Source: Cyanobium gracile PCC 6307 (lineage in GTDB: Bacteria > Cyanobacteriota > Cyanobacteriia > PCC-6307 > Cyanobiaceae). Taken from it: a stretch of DNA of 64,000 bases. Below are positions 41,043 to 49,433 of the stretch, piece after piece. The stretch covers positions 2,443,964-2,507,963 of the forward strand of contig NC_019675.1 of the NCBI RefSeq assembly GCF_000316515.1, read 5' to 3'. Position 1 is the stretch's first letter, and each line of letters starts with the position of its first letter. The notes beneath the pieces were generated by a model. It made no database searches and was not told the DNA's origin. It worked only from the letters and a program-made list of their open reading frames with translations. Both the position numbers and the translations under genes were made by a program.

Positions 41043-43136
41043 ATGAGCTGGATGGACAGGGTGGCCGAGGCGGCCGAGTCCCGCCTCAGGGCCTCTGGCA
41101 TCCAGCTCACCCTCGGCGGTGAGCCCACCCTGGTGCCCCTCGAGCCGGAGGGGCCCGAGTGGAGCGTCACCGCCGATGGCCCCACCAAGTTGCCGATCGC
41201 CCGGGCCCTGGCCCGGGATCTCCAGCAGCGCGTCTGGCCCGGCAGCACCCTCCTCTACTGCCCCGGCAAGCGCTACGACGGTGAGGTCAATCCCCGCTGG
41301 GCCCTGCGCCTGTTCCTGGGCGATGACGGCGCGGCGCCGGTGCGCTGGCCCGGCCTCTGCCAGCCCGGCCTGGAGGGATCGCCGCTGACGGCCGAGGCGG
41401 CCCCGGCCTGGCTGGAGCAGCTGGGTGGGCGGCTGGGCCTCACGCTCCAGCCCGTTGTGCTGCGGGACCCCTTCGAACCCGAGCGCCGGGTCTGGGCCGC
41501 CCCCCTGAGCGTGGCGCCGCCTGACGCTGACGACCTGACGGCGGCGTTGGCCTGGGCGGTGGCGCCCTGGCCCCTGGAGGAGGGCCTGCGGGAACTCACC
41601 GGCGCCCCTGGCCCCGCCGGCCTGCGCCTGCCCCTGGAGCTCCTGCCCGAGGACGTGCCCCGCCAGGTGCTCACCCTGGAGGTGGACCCCGACGGCTGGG
41701 AGCTGTTCCTGCCCCCCCTGGAGCGGGAACCCCTGCGGCTGCTGCTGCAGGCGGTGGCCGACAGCCTCGGCGCGCTGGCGGCGCCCCGGCTGAGCGGCGT
41801 GCTGCCCCTCGATGCCGGTGAGCGCTGGCAGGTGCTGGGCCTGACGGCTGACCCGGGCGTGCTGGAGATCAACCTGCCCGTCTGCCACAGCTGGACGGAG
41901 TACCGCCACTGGCTGGAGCGGCTGGAGGAGGCCGGCGAGCGGGTGGGGCTGCGCAGCTGGAAGGACCTGGGTGACGGCCGCCAGGAGGGAACCGGCGGCG
42001 GCAACCACCTGCTCTGGGGCGGCCCCGACCTGGCCCACCATCCTTTCTTCTCCCGGCCGGCCTGGCTGACGGGGATCCTGCGCTACTGGCAGCGGCACCC
42101 GTCCCTGGCCTATCTGTTCTGCGGCCCCGGGGTGGGCCCGGCCTCCCAGTCGCCCCGGCCGGACGAGGCGATCGGCGAATGCTTCGACCTGGAGTTGGCC
42201 TACCGCGCCATCGAGCAGGCGGAGGGCCAGCCATCGGGCGAACCCTTCGGCGATGTCCGGGGCCTGATCGGCGAGACACTGCGCCATCTGCACGCCGACC
42301 GCAGCGGCAACAACCACCGCAGCGAGATCAGCTTCGACAAGTTCTGGAACCCCGGGGCCCCGGCCGGATGCCTGGGGCTGGTGGAGTTCCGGGCGCTGGA
42401 GAGCCTGCCCCGCATGGAGTGGAGCAGCACCATCGCCCTGCTGTGGACCGCCCTGGCGGCCCACCTGCTGGAGCCGCGCCACCGGCCCGGGAGCCTGCAC
42501 GACTGGGGGTCGGCCCTGCACGACCGCCAGCTGCTGCCCAGCCAGCTGTGGGCTGATCTGGAGGCCATCCTGGCCGACCTGGCGGCCGATGACCTGGCCC
42601 TGGATCCGGCGCCCTTCCGGGCCATCTGGGAGTGGCGTTTTCCGCCCCTGCTGCGCTGGCAGGGGGAGGTGGACGCCACCGGGACGGCGCCCGCCCTGGA
42701 GCTGCGGCCGGCCCCCGAGCCCTGGCCCCTGATCTGCGACACCCCGGTGCAGGGAGGCTTCACCAGCCGGTTCATCGATGGCTCCCTGCGCCGTTTCGAG
42801 GTGGTGGCCAATGCAGCCTTCCGCCGCGACTGCGGGCTGTTCCTCAACGGCCGGCCCCTGCCGCTGGAGCCTGCCGCCGACGGCGCCGGCCTGCCGCTGG
42901 CGGTCCGCTTCCGCTTCCAGCGGCTCTACCCGTGCCTGCATCCGGCGATCGAGCCCCACATGCCCCTGGAGCTCCTGCTGCGCACCCCCGGCGGCGATCG
43001 GGCCTTCCACCTGCACCCGGACGGTCACCGCTTCGATCCCGTTGCGGAGCCCTTGGCCGGGCCGGTGGCCGATGCTCCCCCCTGGCGGGGACGCCAGCGA
43101 CCGACGGATCTCACCATCGACCTCAGGATCGACTGA
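41043..43136 (+). CDS. DUF2126 family protein (697 aa)
   Basis: Large soluble protein of the DUF2126 family. It begins with ASGIQLTLGGEPTLVP, continues with LLYCPGKRYDGEVNPRWALR and ends with a domain that includes VQGGFTSRFIDGS-like sequence before the C-terminus. In many bacteria this region is fused to a transglutaminase domain or encoded beside the ATP-grasp / alpha-E genes, which fits the context here despite the glgP gene in between. It is predicted to act in the same amide-bond chemistry; the actual reaction is unknown. The ATG at 41043 follows a direct repeat of ATGAGCTGG. Confidence 0.88.
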   Translation: MSWMDRVAEAAESRLRASGIQLTLGGEPTLVPLEPEGPEWSVTADGPTKLPIARALARDLQQRVWPGSTLLYCPGKRYDGEVNPRWALRLFLGDDGAAPVRWPGLCQPGLEGSPLTAEAAPAWLEQLGGRLGLTLQPVVLRDPFEPERRVWAAPLSVAPPDADDLTAALAWAVAPWPLEEGLRELTGAPGPAGLRLPLELLPEDVPRQVLTLEVDPDGWELFLPPLEREPLRLLLQAVADSLGALAAPRLSGVLPLDAGERWQVLGLTADPGVLEINLPVCHSWTEYRHWLERLEEAGERVGLRSWKDLGDGRQEGTGGGNHLLWGGPDLAHHPFFSRPAWLTGILRYWQRHPSLAYLFCGPGVGPASQSPRPDEAIGECFDLELAYRAIEQAEGQPSGEPFGDVRGLIGETLRHLHADRSGNNHRSEISFDKFWNPGAPAGCLGLVEFRALESLPRMEWSSTIALLWTALAAHLLEPRHRPGSLHDWGSALHDRQLLPSQLWADLEAILADLAADDLALDPAPFRAIWEWRFPPLLRWQGEVDATGTAPALELRPAPEPWPLICDTPVQGGFTSRFIDGSLRRFEVVANAAFRRDCGLFLNGRPLPLEPAADGAGLPLAVRFRFQRLYPCLHPAIEPHMPLELLLRTPGGDRAFHLHPDGHRFDPVAEPLAGPVADAPPWRGRQRPTDLTIDLRID

Positions 43137-43356
43137 GCCGCCGGAGGCGACGGACGTCGCTCGGACCGACAAGCACCAAAAACAAAGGTCGGCAGTGCGA
43201 TCAGGCTGCATGGAATTCTTCTCTTTTCCTCACTTTGTAGGCCCTGGACTTCCCATGTTTCCAGTGGAATCTTCAGGCGCGAGGCCGTCATCCCGCTGCG
43301 CTTCAGCCTGGCAGGGGGTTTTCTTCTCCATCCTGGTCAGCAATGAAAACACTGCC

Positions 43357-43362
43357 TAAAAT
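43357..43362 (+). promoter_or_regulatory. Candidate -10 box (TAAAAT) for the GGDEF-EAL gene
   Basis: TAAAAT is the strongest -10-like hexamer in the 235-base gap before this gene. It stands only nine bases before ATG 43372, so the message would have almost no leader, or the real start is further in. Confidence 0.35.
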
Positions 43363-43371
43363 CCTCCGTGA

Positions 43372-45507
43372 ATGGAACCGTCAGTGCAATCCTTCTGGTT
43401 CAGCACCCCGGCGGAACAGGGGCTGATTCCTTGCGTCGACAGCATCGGCGATGCACTGCGTTTTGCCGCCGACCTGGGCAGCGATGACCTTGTTGTCCTC
43501 GATCTGGCCAGTGGCCATTTCATCGACTGCAACCGTTCGGCCCATGATCGGCTCGGCTACTCCCGGGAGCACTTCCTCACCCTCAATCCGGCGGCGATTC
43601 AGGCGGATGCGGAGCTGGCCGATGACCTCATGCACGACCAGTTGCGGGTGATGCGTCAGCAGCCCAGGGGCAGCTTCGCCACGCGCCACCGGGCCCGTTG
43701 CGGCGCCAGCCGGGATGTGTCCGTGAGCTATCAGGTGCTCGACCTCTGCGGCCGGCTGGTGGCCCTGGTCAGCCACCGTGACCGCACCGAACTGGATACG
43801 GCCCTGCGGGAAAGCTCCCGGCTGGGGTCCCTGCTGCAGGAGGCCGAGCGGCTCACCCATGTGGGCAGCTGGGAGCTGAACCACCGCACGGGGGAACTGC
43901 TCTGGTCGAACGAGACCTACAGCATCTTCAACACCGCCCCGGAGTTGACGGCCCCCTCCTATCGCTACTTTCTCCAGACGGTCCATCCGGAGGACCGCTC
44001 CCTGGTCGATGCCACCTTCCAGGAGTCCTTCCGCACGGGGCGGCCCTACCGGATCGAGCATCGGCTGCTGCTCGGCGACGGCCTGCTGAAGATGGTGCTG
44101 GAGCGGGGGCGCACCACCCTGGGCGCCGACGGCGAGCCTCTCACCACGGTGGGCACCGTCCAGGACATCAGCGAGCAACACGAGATCCAGCAGCGGCTGG
44201 AGCGCATCGCCTTCGTCGATCCCCTCACCCGGCTCCCCAACAAGGCCGCCGCCGTCCGCCAGCTGGCCCGCCTGCTGCGCACGGCCGGCTCCGAGCGCGG
44301 CATCGCCCTGATCAACCTCGACCTCGACAACTTCCAGTCGATCAACAACAGCCTGGGCCATGAGATCGGCAACCAGGTGCTCCAGGCCATCGGCAGTTGC
44401 CTGCGCCACCTGATGCGGCCGGACGACTGGCTGGCCCGGGTGGGCAGCGACGAATTCATCCTGCTGCGACCCATGGCCATGGCCGACCGGCACGAGGCCC
44501 TGCAGTGGGCGGAGCAGATCCGGCGCACCCTCGGCAACACCCCGGGAATGGGCACCGGCCTGGCGGTCCAGCCCAGCGCTTCGCTCGGGGTGGCCCTGGC
44601 CCCCGACCACGGCACCGACCCCGACACGCTGCTGCGCTGTGCCAATACGGCCCTGATGGAGGCCAAGCAGCACGGCAAGAACCAGCTCCGGCACTACACC
44701 CCGGAGATCAGCCTGCAACTGCGCGAGCGCCTCGAGCTGGAGCTCAGCCTGGGCCGGGCGATCGACCGGGAGCAGCTGCGGCTCTTCTACCAGCCCCAGA
44801 TCGAGCGGGGTGGCAGCCGGATCGCCGGGGCCGAGGCCCTGCTGCGCTGGCGCGATCAGAACGGCCGGATGGTGTCCCCCAACGTTTTCATCCCGCTGGC
44901 GGAGAAGACCGGCCAGATCCACACCATTGGCCTCTGGGTGATCGAGGAGGCCTGCCGGCAGCTGCAGGCGTGGCACCGCCAGGGGCTGCGACCCGGAAAG
45001 CTGGCGATCAACATCTCGCCGCTGCAGCTGGGGGCCGAGCACCCCTCCCTCTCCGAGCTGCTGGCCGGGGCGTTGAGCGCCTACGACCTGGTGCCGGAGA
45101 ACCTCGAGCTGGAGATCACCGAAACGGCCCTGCTGAACAATCCCGAGCGCGCGGGGGAGCAGCTGCGGCAGCTCGCCGAGAGCGGCTTCAGCCTGGCCAT
45201 CGACGATTTCGGCACGGGCTACTCCTCCCTGGCCATGCTCCACTCCCTGCCGCTCGACAAGCTCAAGATCGACCGCTTCTTCGTGGAACGGCTGGGCAAC
45301 GACGACGCCGACCTGGCCATCGTCAAGGCCACGATCGTCATGGCGAAGGAACTGGGCCTGATGACCCTGGCCGAGGGGGTGGAAACCGCCGAGCAGCTGC
45401 GGATGCTGCGGAACCTTGGCTGCGACCAGTTCCAGGGACATCTGCTGGGGCGGCCGATGCCGGCCGAGGCCTTCGGCGCCCTGCTGGGCCGCGCCGCGGC
45501 GGCCTGA
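43372..45507 (+). CDS. PAS-PAS-GGDEF-EAL cyclic-di-GMP protein
   Basis: 711-aa cytoplasmic signalling protein. PAS-like domains cover about 35-140 and 155-265 (the second has THVGSWELNHRTGELLWSN). The GGDEF domain (about 280-440) has GSDEF at 358-362 instead of GGDEF, with the inhibitory I-site RxxD five residues before it. The EAL domain (about 455-700) is intact: EAL at 488-490, NISPLQL, ETALL, IDDFGTGYSSLAML, LKIDRFFV and EGVETAEQL. It is most likely a phosphodiesterase controlled by its GGDEF and PAS domains. No membrane segment is seen. Confidence 0.93.
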   Translation: MEPSVQSFWFSTPAEQGLIPCVDSIGDALRFAADLGSDDLVVLDLASGHFIDCNRSAHDRLGYSREHFLTLNPAAIQADAELADDLMHDQLRVMRQQPRGSFATRHRARCGASRDVSVSYQVLDLCGRLVALVSHRDRTELDTALRESSRLGSLLQEAERLTHVGSWELNHRTGELLWSNETYSIFNTAPELTAPSYRYFLQTVHPEDRSLVDATFQESFRTGRPYRIEHRLLLGDGLLKMVLERGRTTLGADGEPLTTVGTVQDISEQHEIQQRLERIAFVDPLTRLPNKAAAVRQLARLLRTAGSERGIALINLDLDNFQSINNSLGHEIGNQVLQAIGSCLRHLMRPDDWLARVGSDEFILLRPMAMADRHEALQWAEQIRRTLGNTPGMGTGLAVQPSASLGVALAPDHGTDPDTLLRCANTALMEAKQHGKNQLRHYTPEISLQLRERLELELSLGRAIDREQLRLFYQPQIERGGSRIAGAEALLRWRDQNGRMVSPNVFIPLAEKTGQIHTIGLWVIEEACRQLQAWHRQGLRPGKLAINISPLQLGAEHPSLSELLAGALSAYDLVPENLELEITETALLNNPERAGEQLRQLAESGFSLAIDDFGTGYSSLAMLHSLPLDKLKIDRFFVERLGNDDADLAIVKATIVMAKELGLMTLAEGVETAEQLRMLRNLGCDQFQGHLLGRPMPAEAFGALLGRAAAA

Positions 45508-45516
45508 GGCCTCCGC

Positions 45517-46074
45517 CTACCAGCTCACCCCGTGCAGCTTGGGCAGGGGGGCGGTCTTGGAGGTGACGGCGAACAGCCGCGGGATGCGGTGGCTGTTGTA
45601 CACCCGGAACTCCCGCACCACGCTGGCGCCCTCCTCGCGCACGGCCTGGTTGAGCACCAGGGAACCGTCGGGATCGGAGACGGAGCGGTGGAACGTGCCG
45701 GGAGGAATGCGCAGGATGTCGCCGCCGCAGTCGAGGCGAACGATGTGATACGGGTAGTTCCAGCCGAGATTGACCAGGAAGAAGGTGCGGCCGCCATGCA
45801 TGGCGAGCAGGTTGTCCTCCTGGTGGGGGTGGAGATAGAACTGCCAGCTGCCGGTCTCCTGGCAGTCCGGCGGGCTCACCGCCGGGCCCGAGTGGACCAC
45901 CAGATCCCGCTTGTTCGAGCTGGGCACGGTGATGTCGAAAAAGCGCACCGAGGGGGTGTCGCGGAACTTCTCGTAGGGGATCAGCTCGAACATCGGAGCC
46001 GGCCGGGGACCCTGGCTGGCCCCGGAGGGTCTGTGGTCCTGCAGCTCGTCTCTCGACGGGACGGTGGCGGTCAT
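45517..46074 (-). CDS. Cupin-fold protein (185 aa)
   Basis: RmlC-like cupin. Motif 1 is FYLHPHQEDNLLAMHGG (His, His and Glu as metal ligands) and motif 2 is LRIPPGTFHRSVSD (PxG and His). The protein may bind a metal and act on, or sense, a small molecule; no specific enzyme family is recognised. The first 27 residues are low-complexity and MFELIPYEKF may be the true start. It converges on the GGDEF-EAL gene with nine bases between the stops and diverges from the CsgG-like gene. Confidence 0.75.
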   Translation of the reverse strand: MTATVPSRDELQDHRPSGASQGPRPAPMFELIPYEKFRDTPSVRFFDITVPSSNKRDLVVHSGPAVSPPDCQETGSWQFYLHPHQEDNLLAMHGGRTFFLVNLGWNYPYHIVRLDCGGDILRIPPGTFHRSVSDPDGSLVLNQAVREEGASVVREFRVYNSHRIPRLFAVTSKTAPLPKLHGVSW

Positions 46075-46284
46075 GGGAGCGACTTCGTCAGAAGCCTCTG
46101 CGGTCTCTTCAGTGAACCTAATCCTGGCGGGGTCCCACGGTGAGATCGGCTACGAAAGCCCGCCGGGCCTGGGCCAGTTCCAGCGCTGGAGTGCAATCCG
46201 ACCCCACCGGGGCGGAACGCCCAGCCGCGGCCGGAACTTGCTTGAATGCCCGCCGTATCGGGACCAGCTTCAGGACGGCACGTC

Positions 46285-47178
46285 ATGGCCACGTCGCAGA
46301 TCATGCGGAGACGCACCCTGGGCGGAGTCGCCCGCGATCTCCCCCGCCAGCTTGCCCTCGGCCTCAGCCTTGGTGCCGTCGTCACCGCCGTCCCCGCCGC
46401 CGCCCTGGCCCAGAGCCGACAGCCAGTGGCCCGCCCCACCGTCTCGGTGCCCGCCTTCAAGAACACCGTCACCCAGCCCACGTGGTGGTGGCAGGGTCCG
46501 GTGGCCGATGATCTCGCCGCCGCCCTGGCCAACGAGCTGCAGGGCACCGGCACGCTGCAGGTGGTGGAGCGGCGCCAGCTCAAGGACGTGCTTTCCGAGC
46601 AGGAGCTGGCGGAACTGGGGATCGTCAGGAAGGGCCCCGACGCCGCCCGCAAGGGTCAGATGCGCGGCGCGCGCTACATCGTGCTGGGAACGGTCACCTC
46701 CTACGAAACCAACGTGGAGCAGAAGCAGTCGGGCAACAGCTTCGGCCTGCTGGGCTTCGGCAAGCAGAACCAGCAGGTGGAGACGAAGGACTACGTGGCG
46801 ATCGACATCCGCGTGGTGGACAGCTCCACCGGCGAAGTGGTCGGGTCGCGCACCGTGGAAGGTCGTGCCAGCAACACGGCCAGCGCCAGCGCCAGCGGCG
46901 TGAGCCTGCTGCCGGCGGCGGGTCTGGCCCTCTGGCTGGCGCCGAACATGGGCCGCACCGGCCAGGCCCTCACCGGTGCCGCCGGCACGCTCAACTTCGG
47001 CAACAACCAGTCCCAGGCCCAGCGCACGCCCGCCGGCAAGGCCATCCGGGCGGCCCTGGTCGACGCCTCCGAGTACGTGAGCTGCGTCCTGGTGCCCCAG
47101 GGGGACTGCCTGGCCCGTTTCGAGCAGCAGGACCAGCAGCGCCGCCAGCGCACCAGGGGCGTGCTCCAGCTGGACTGA
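46285..47178 (+). CDS. CsgG-like secreted protein
   Basis: 297-aa protein with a signal peptide (about 1-44, ending AAALAQ) followed by a CsgG-type domain: RPTVSVPAFKN, LANELQGTGTLQVVERRQLK, GARYIVLGTVTSYE and VAIDIRVVDSSTGEVV. CsgG forms the curli secretion pore in E. coli, but the broad family includes many periplasmic proteins without that role. There is no lipobox Cys and no other curli gene, so pore formation is not supported. I start at ATG 46285; a second ATG 18 bases later is possible. A Cys pair near the C-terminus (SCVLVPQGDC) may form a disulfide. Confidence 0.8.
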   Translation: MATSQIMRRRTLGGVARDLPRQLALGLSLGAVVTAVPAAALAQSRQPVARPTVSVPAFKNTVTQPTWWWQGPVADDLAAALANELQGTGTLQVVERRQLKDVLSEQELAELGIVRKGPDAARKGQMRGARYIVLGTVTSYETNVEQKQSGNSFGLLGFGKQNQQVETKDYVAIDIRVVDSSTGEVVGSRTVEGRASNTASASASGVSLLPAAGLALWLAPNMGRTGQALTGAAGTLNFGNNQSQAQRTPAGKAIRAALVDASEYVSCVLVPQGDCLARFEQQDQQRRQRTRGVLQLD

Positions 47179-47203
47179 GCCCAGGGCCCGCCCGCCGGCT
47201 TCC

Positions 47204-47209
47204 TAGGGT
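47204..47209 (+). promoter_or_regulatory. Candidate -10 box (TAGGGT) for narM
   Basis: CCTAGGGTTCGG includes TAGGGT, 25 bases before ATG 47235. It suggests that narM, mobA and moaA start from their own promoter. Confidence 0.45.
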
Positions 47210-47234
47210 TCGGGTTCCGCCTGGGGCCGGGTCC

Positions 47235-47723
47235 ATGGGCCGCCATGACCACTGTTTCGGCTTTGAAGCCGACTTCGTCGGCGACCTGCGCTGCATTCCC
47301 ATGGCGGTGCGGCGCAAGCTCGATCTGGTGGGGGTCAAGCTGAAGCTGGTGCACTGGAGCGACCTCGACGAGGGGGAACGGCAGCGGCTGCTGGCCTGGC
47401 CCGACGACCCCGCGGCGCTGGCGGATCTGGACCGCTGGCTCGAGCGGCGCACGGCCGCCATGGCCGCCGGCGTTGCCGGCCGGCTGGAGCCCGCCTGCGG
47501 CGCCCCCTGGCAACAGGACGACGCCCCTCCGGAGGTGCTGCTCGCCTCCTGCCGCCAGCTGGGGCTGACCCTGGCCCCCCACGCCTGGGGGGAGCTCGAT
47601 GAGCTGCAGCGCTTCGCCCTGGTGAAGCTCAGCCATCCGGGCCATGAGCACCGCAACCTGACGCGGGCCCTGGCGGAATTCGGCCTGGTGAGCCCGGACC
47701 CCGACGGTTTGCCGCTGCCATGA
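47235..47723 (+). CDS. narM: Nitrate reductase-associated protein NarM
   Basis: Cyanobacterial protein needed for active nitrate reductase NarB; how it helps is not fully known. The 162-aa sequence has the family start CFGFEADFVGDLRCIPM and the VRRKLDLVGVKLKLVHW segment. The gene overlaps mobA by four bases (ATGA), so NarM production is coupled to a molybdenum-cofactor enzyme. NarB itself and nitrate transport genes are not in the window. Confidence 0.9.
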   Translation: MGRHDHCFGFEADFVGDLRCIPMAVRRKLDLVGVKLKLVHWSDLDEGERQRLLAWPDDPAALADLDRWLERRTAAMAAGVAGRLEPACGAPWQQDDAPPEVLLASCRQLGLTLAPHAWGELDELQRFALVKLSHPGHEHRNLTRALAEFGLVSPDPDGLPLP

Positions 47724-48346
47724 GTGGCCTCCGGGCCTGCCTGCTCAGCGGCGGTGCCAGCCGCCGCATGGGCACGGACAAGGCCCTGCTGCCCCATCCC
47801 GCCGGGGGCACCTGGCTGGAGTTCAGCCTCGGGCGACTGGCGGTGTTGCCGCTGCCGATCACCCTGGTCAGCCACCACCGGGCCCACCACGCTCTGGCGC
47901 GGCCCCTGCGGGACGGGCTGGGCCAGCCGATCACGGTGCTGGATGAGCCGCCGCCGCGTGAGGGGCCGCTGCTGGCCCTCGACCGGCTCATGGCGCACCA
48001 CCCCGGCCAGGGCCTGCTGCTCTGCCCGGTGGACATGCCCTGGCTGGAGACCGCTGCCCTCGAGGCCCTGCTGGGGGCCGCCGCCACCCACGCCGCCGCT
48101 GGCGCCCCGGCCGCCCACGGCCCCGCCGCCATCCACCTGGCCCACGACGGCCGGCGGCTGCAGCCGCTGCTGGGGGTCTATCCGGCCCATCCCGGCCTCC
48201 ACCGCCGGCTGCATGCCTTCACGGCGGCGGGGGGCCGGCGGCTGCAGGACTGGCTGGCGGGCGAAGCGGTGGTGCCGGTGTCCCTGCCGGCCGCGGGACT
48301 GCGCAACGCCAACCGACCCGACGACGCCACCGGCCTGTGGCCCTAG
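47720..48346 (+). CDS. mobA: Molybdenum cofactor guanylyltransferase MobA
   Basis: Attaches GMP to molybdopterin to form the guanine dinucleotide cofactor used by nitrate reductase and formate-dehydrogenase-type enzymes. The nucleotide-binding start is LLSGGASRRMGTDKALL, and the later segments VDMPWL and QPLLGVYPA are typical. Length is 208 aa. It lies between narM and moaA; its TAG stop is part of a TAGCTT box just before moaA. Confidence 0.93.
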   Translation: MSGLRACLLSGGASRRMGTDKALLPHPAGGTWLEFSLGRLAVLPLPITLVSHHRAHHALARPLRDGLGQPITVLDEPPPREGPLLALDRLMAHHPGQGLLLCPVDMPWLETAALEALLGAAATHAAAGAPAAHGPAAIHLAHDGRRLQPLLGVYPAHPGLHRRLHAFTAAGGRRLQDWLAGEAVVPVSLPAAGLRNANRPDDATGLWP

Positions 48347-48356
48347 CTTTCCTGCC

Positions 48357-49433
48357 ATGGCGGAGCGTCCCCTGGATCTGCATGGCCGGCCCCTGGGGGT
48401 GCTGCGGCTGTCGTTGACGGCTCGCTGCAACCTGGCCTGCCCCTACTGCTGTCCAGATCTCGAGGACCCGCCCGACCTGTTGACCCTGGCGGAGCGGCTG
48501 GCCCTGGTGGAGGCGACGGTGGGCCTGGGGGTGCACACCCTGCGCCTCACCGGCGGCGAGCCTCTGCTGCACCGGCGCCTGGAGGAGTTGATTGCCGCCC
48601 TGCAGCCGCTGCGGCGTCGGGACCCCGGCGATCCCCGCGGGGCCCTGCGGGAGATCGCCCTCACCAGCAACGGGGTGCTGCTGGGCGCCGAGCGGGCCCG
48701 GCAGCTGAAGGCGGCGGGGCTCGACCGGATCACCCTCAGCCTCGATGGCACCGATGGAGCCAGCGTGGCCCGTATGGCCGGCCTCTCTGGCGCGGCCGCC
48801 GGCGAGGCCGTGCTGGAAAAGGTGCTGGCGGCGATCCGGCACGCCCGGGAGGCGGGCTTCGATCCGGCCCGGGGCGCCCTGAAGCTGAACGCGGTGATCA
48901 CCCACTCGGGCAATGCCGACCAGCTGCTGCCCCTGGCGGAGCTGGCCCGGGAGCAGGGGCTGGAGCTGCGCCTGATCGAGTTCATGGACGTGGGCAACCG
49001 CAACGGCTGGGCGCCGGAGCAGGTGCTCCCGGCGGCGGAGATGGTGGCCCGCATCGGGGCGGTCTGGCCGCTGGAGCCGGTGGGACGGGCGCCCCACGGC
49101 ACTGCCGGCCGCTGGCACTACCGCGACCGCGCCGCGGCGGGTGTCGGTGCCGATGGCGGCGCCCACCTGGCGGTGGTGGCCTCGATCACGGCGCCCTTCT
49201 GCGGCGACTGCAACCGGCTGCGGATCACCGCCGACGGGGTGGCCTACAGCTGCCTGTTCGCCGCCACCGGCACCGACCTCAAGCCCTGGCTGCGGCCCCA
49301 GCCCGAGCCGGCCCGGCTGCGGCGGGCGCTGGAAGAACTGTGGCGGGCGCGCCGCGACCGCTGGAGCGAGGAGCGGCAGGAAGCGGTCGACCAGCGGCAG
49401 GCGCCGGCGGAGATGGCCTACCTGGGGGGCTGA
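48357..49433 (+). CDS. moaA: GTP 3',8-cyclase MoaA
   Basis: Radical SAM enzyme for the first step of molybdopterin synthesis. It has the N-terminal cluster motif CNLACPYC, GGEPLLHR, the C-terminal cluster motif CGDCNRLRITADGVAYSC and ends in the conserved Gly-Gly needed for catalysis. Length 358 aa from ATG 48357 (MAERPLDLHG) is normal. The last 16 bases overlap the convergent oxidoreductase gene. It begins ten bases after mobA. Confidence 0.95.
   Translation: MAERPLDLHGRPLGVLRLSLTARCNLACPYCCPDLEDPPDLLTLAERLALVEATVGLGVHTLRLTGGEPLLHRRLEELIAALQPLRRRDPGDPRGALREIALTSNGVLLGAERARQLKAAGLDRITLSLDGTDGASVARMAGLSGAAAGEAVLEKVLAAIRHAREAGFDPARGALKLNAVITHSGNADQLLPLAELAREQGLELRLIEFMDVGNRNGWAPEQVLPAAEMVARIGAVWPLEPVGRAPHGTAGRWHYRDRAAAGVGADGGAHLAVVASITAPFCGDCNRLRITADGVAYSCLFAATGTDLKPWLRPQPEPARLRRALEELWRARRDRWSEERQEAVDQRQAPAEMAYLGG

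Noticed and set aside
43147-43160. Hairpin GCGAC-GGAC-GTCGC after the DUF2126 gene as a terminator
   Set aside because: Only five base pairs, no T run; could be chance in this composition.
46285-47178. Curli secretion pore
   Set aside because: No lipobox Cys and no other curli gene nearby; only family-level CsgG-like naming is supported.
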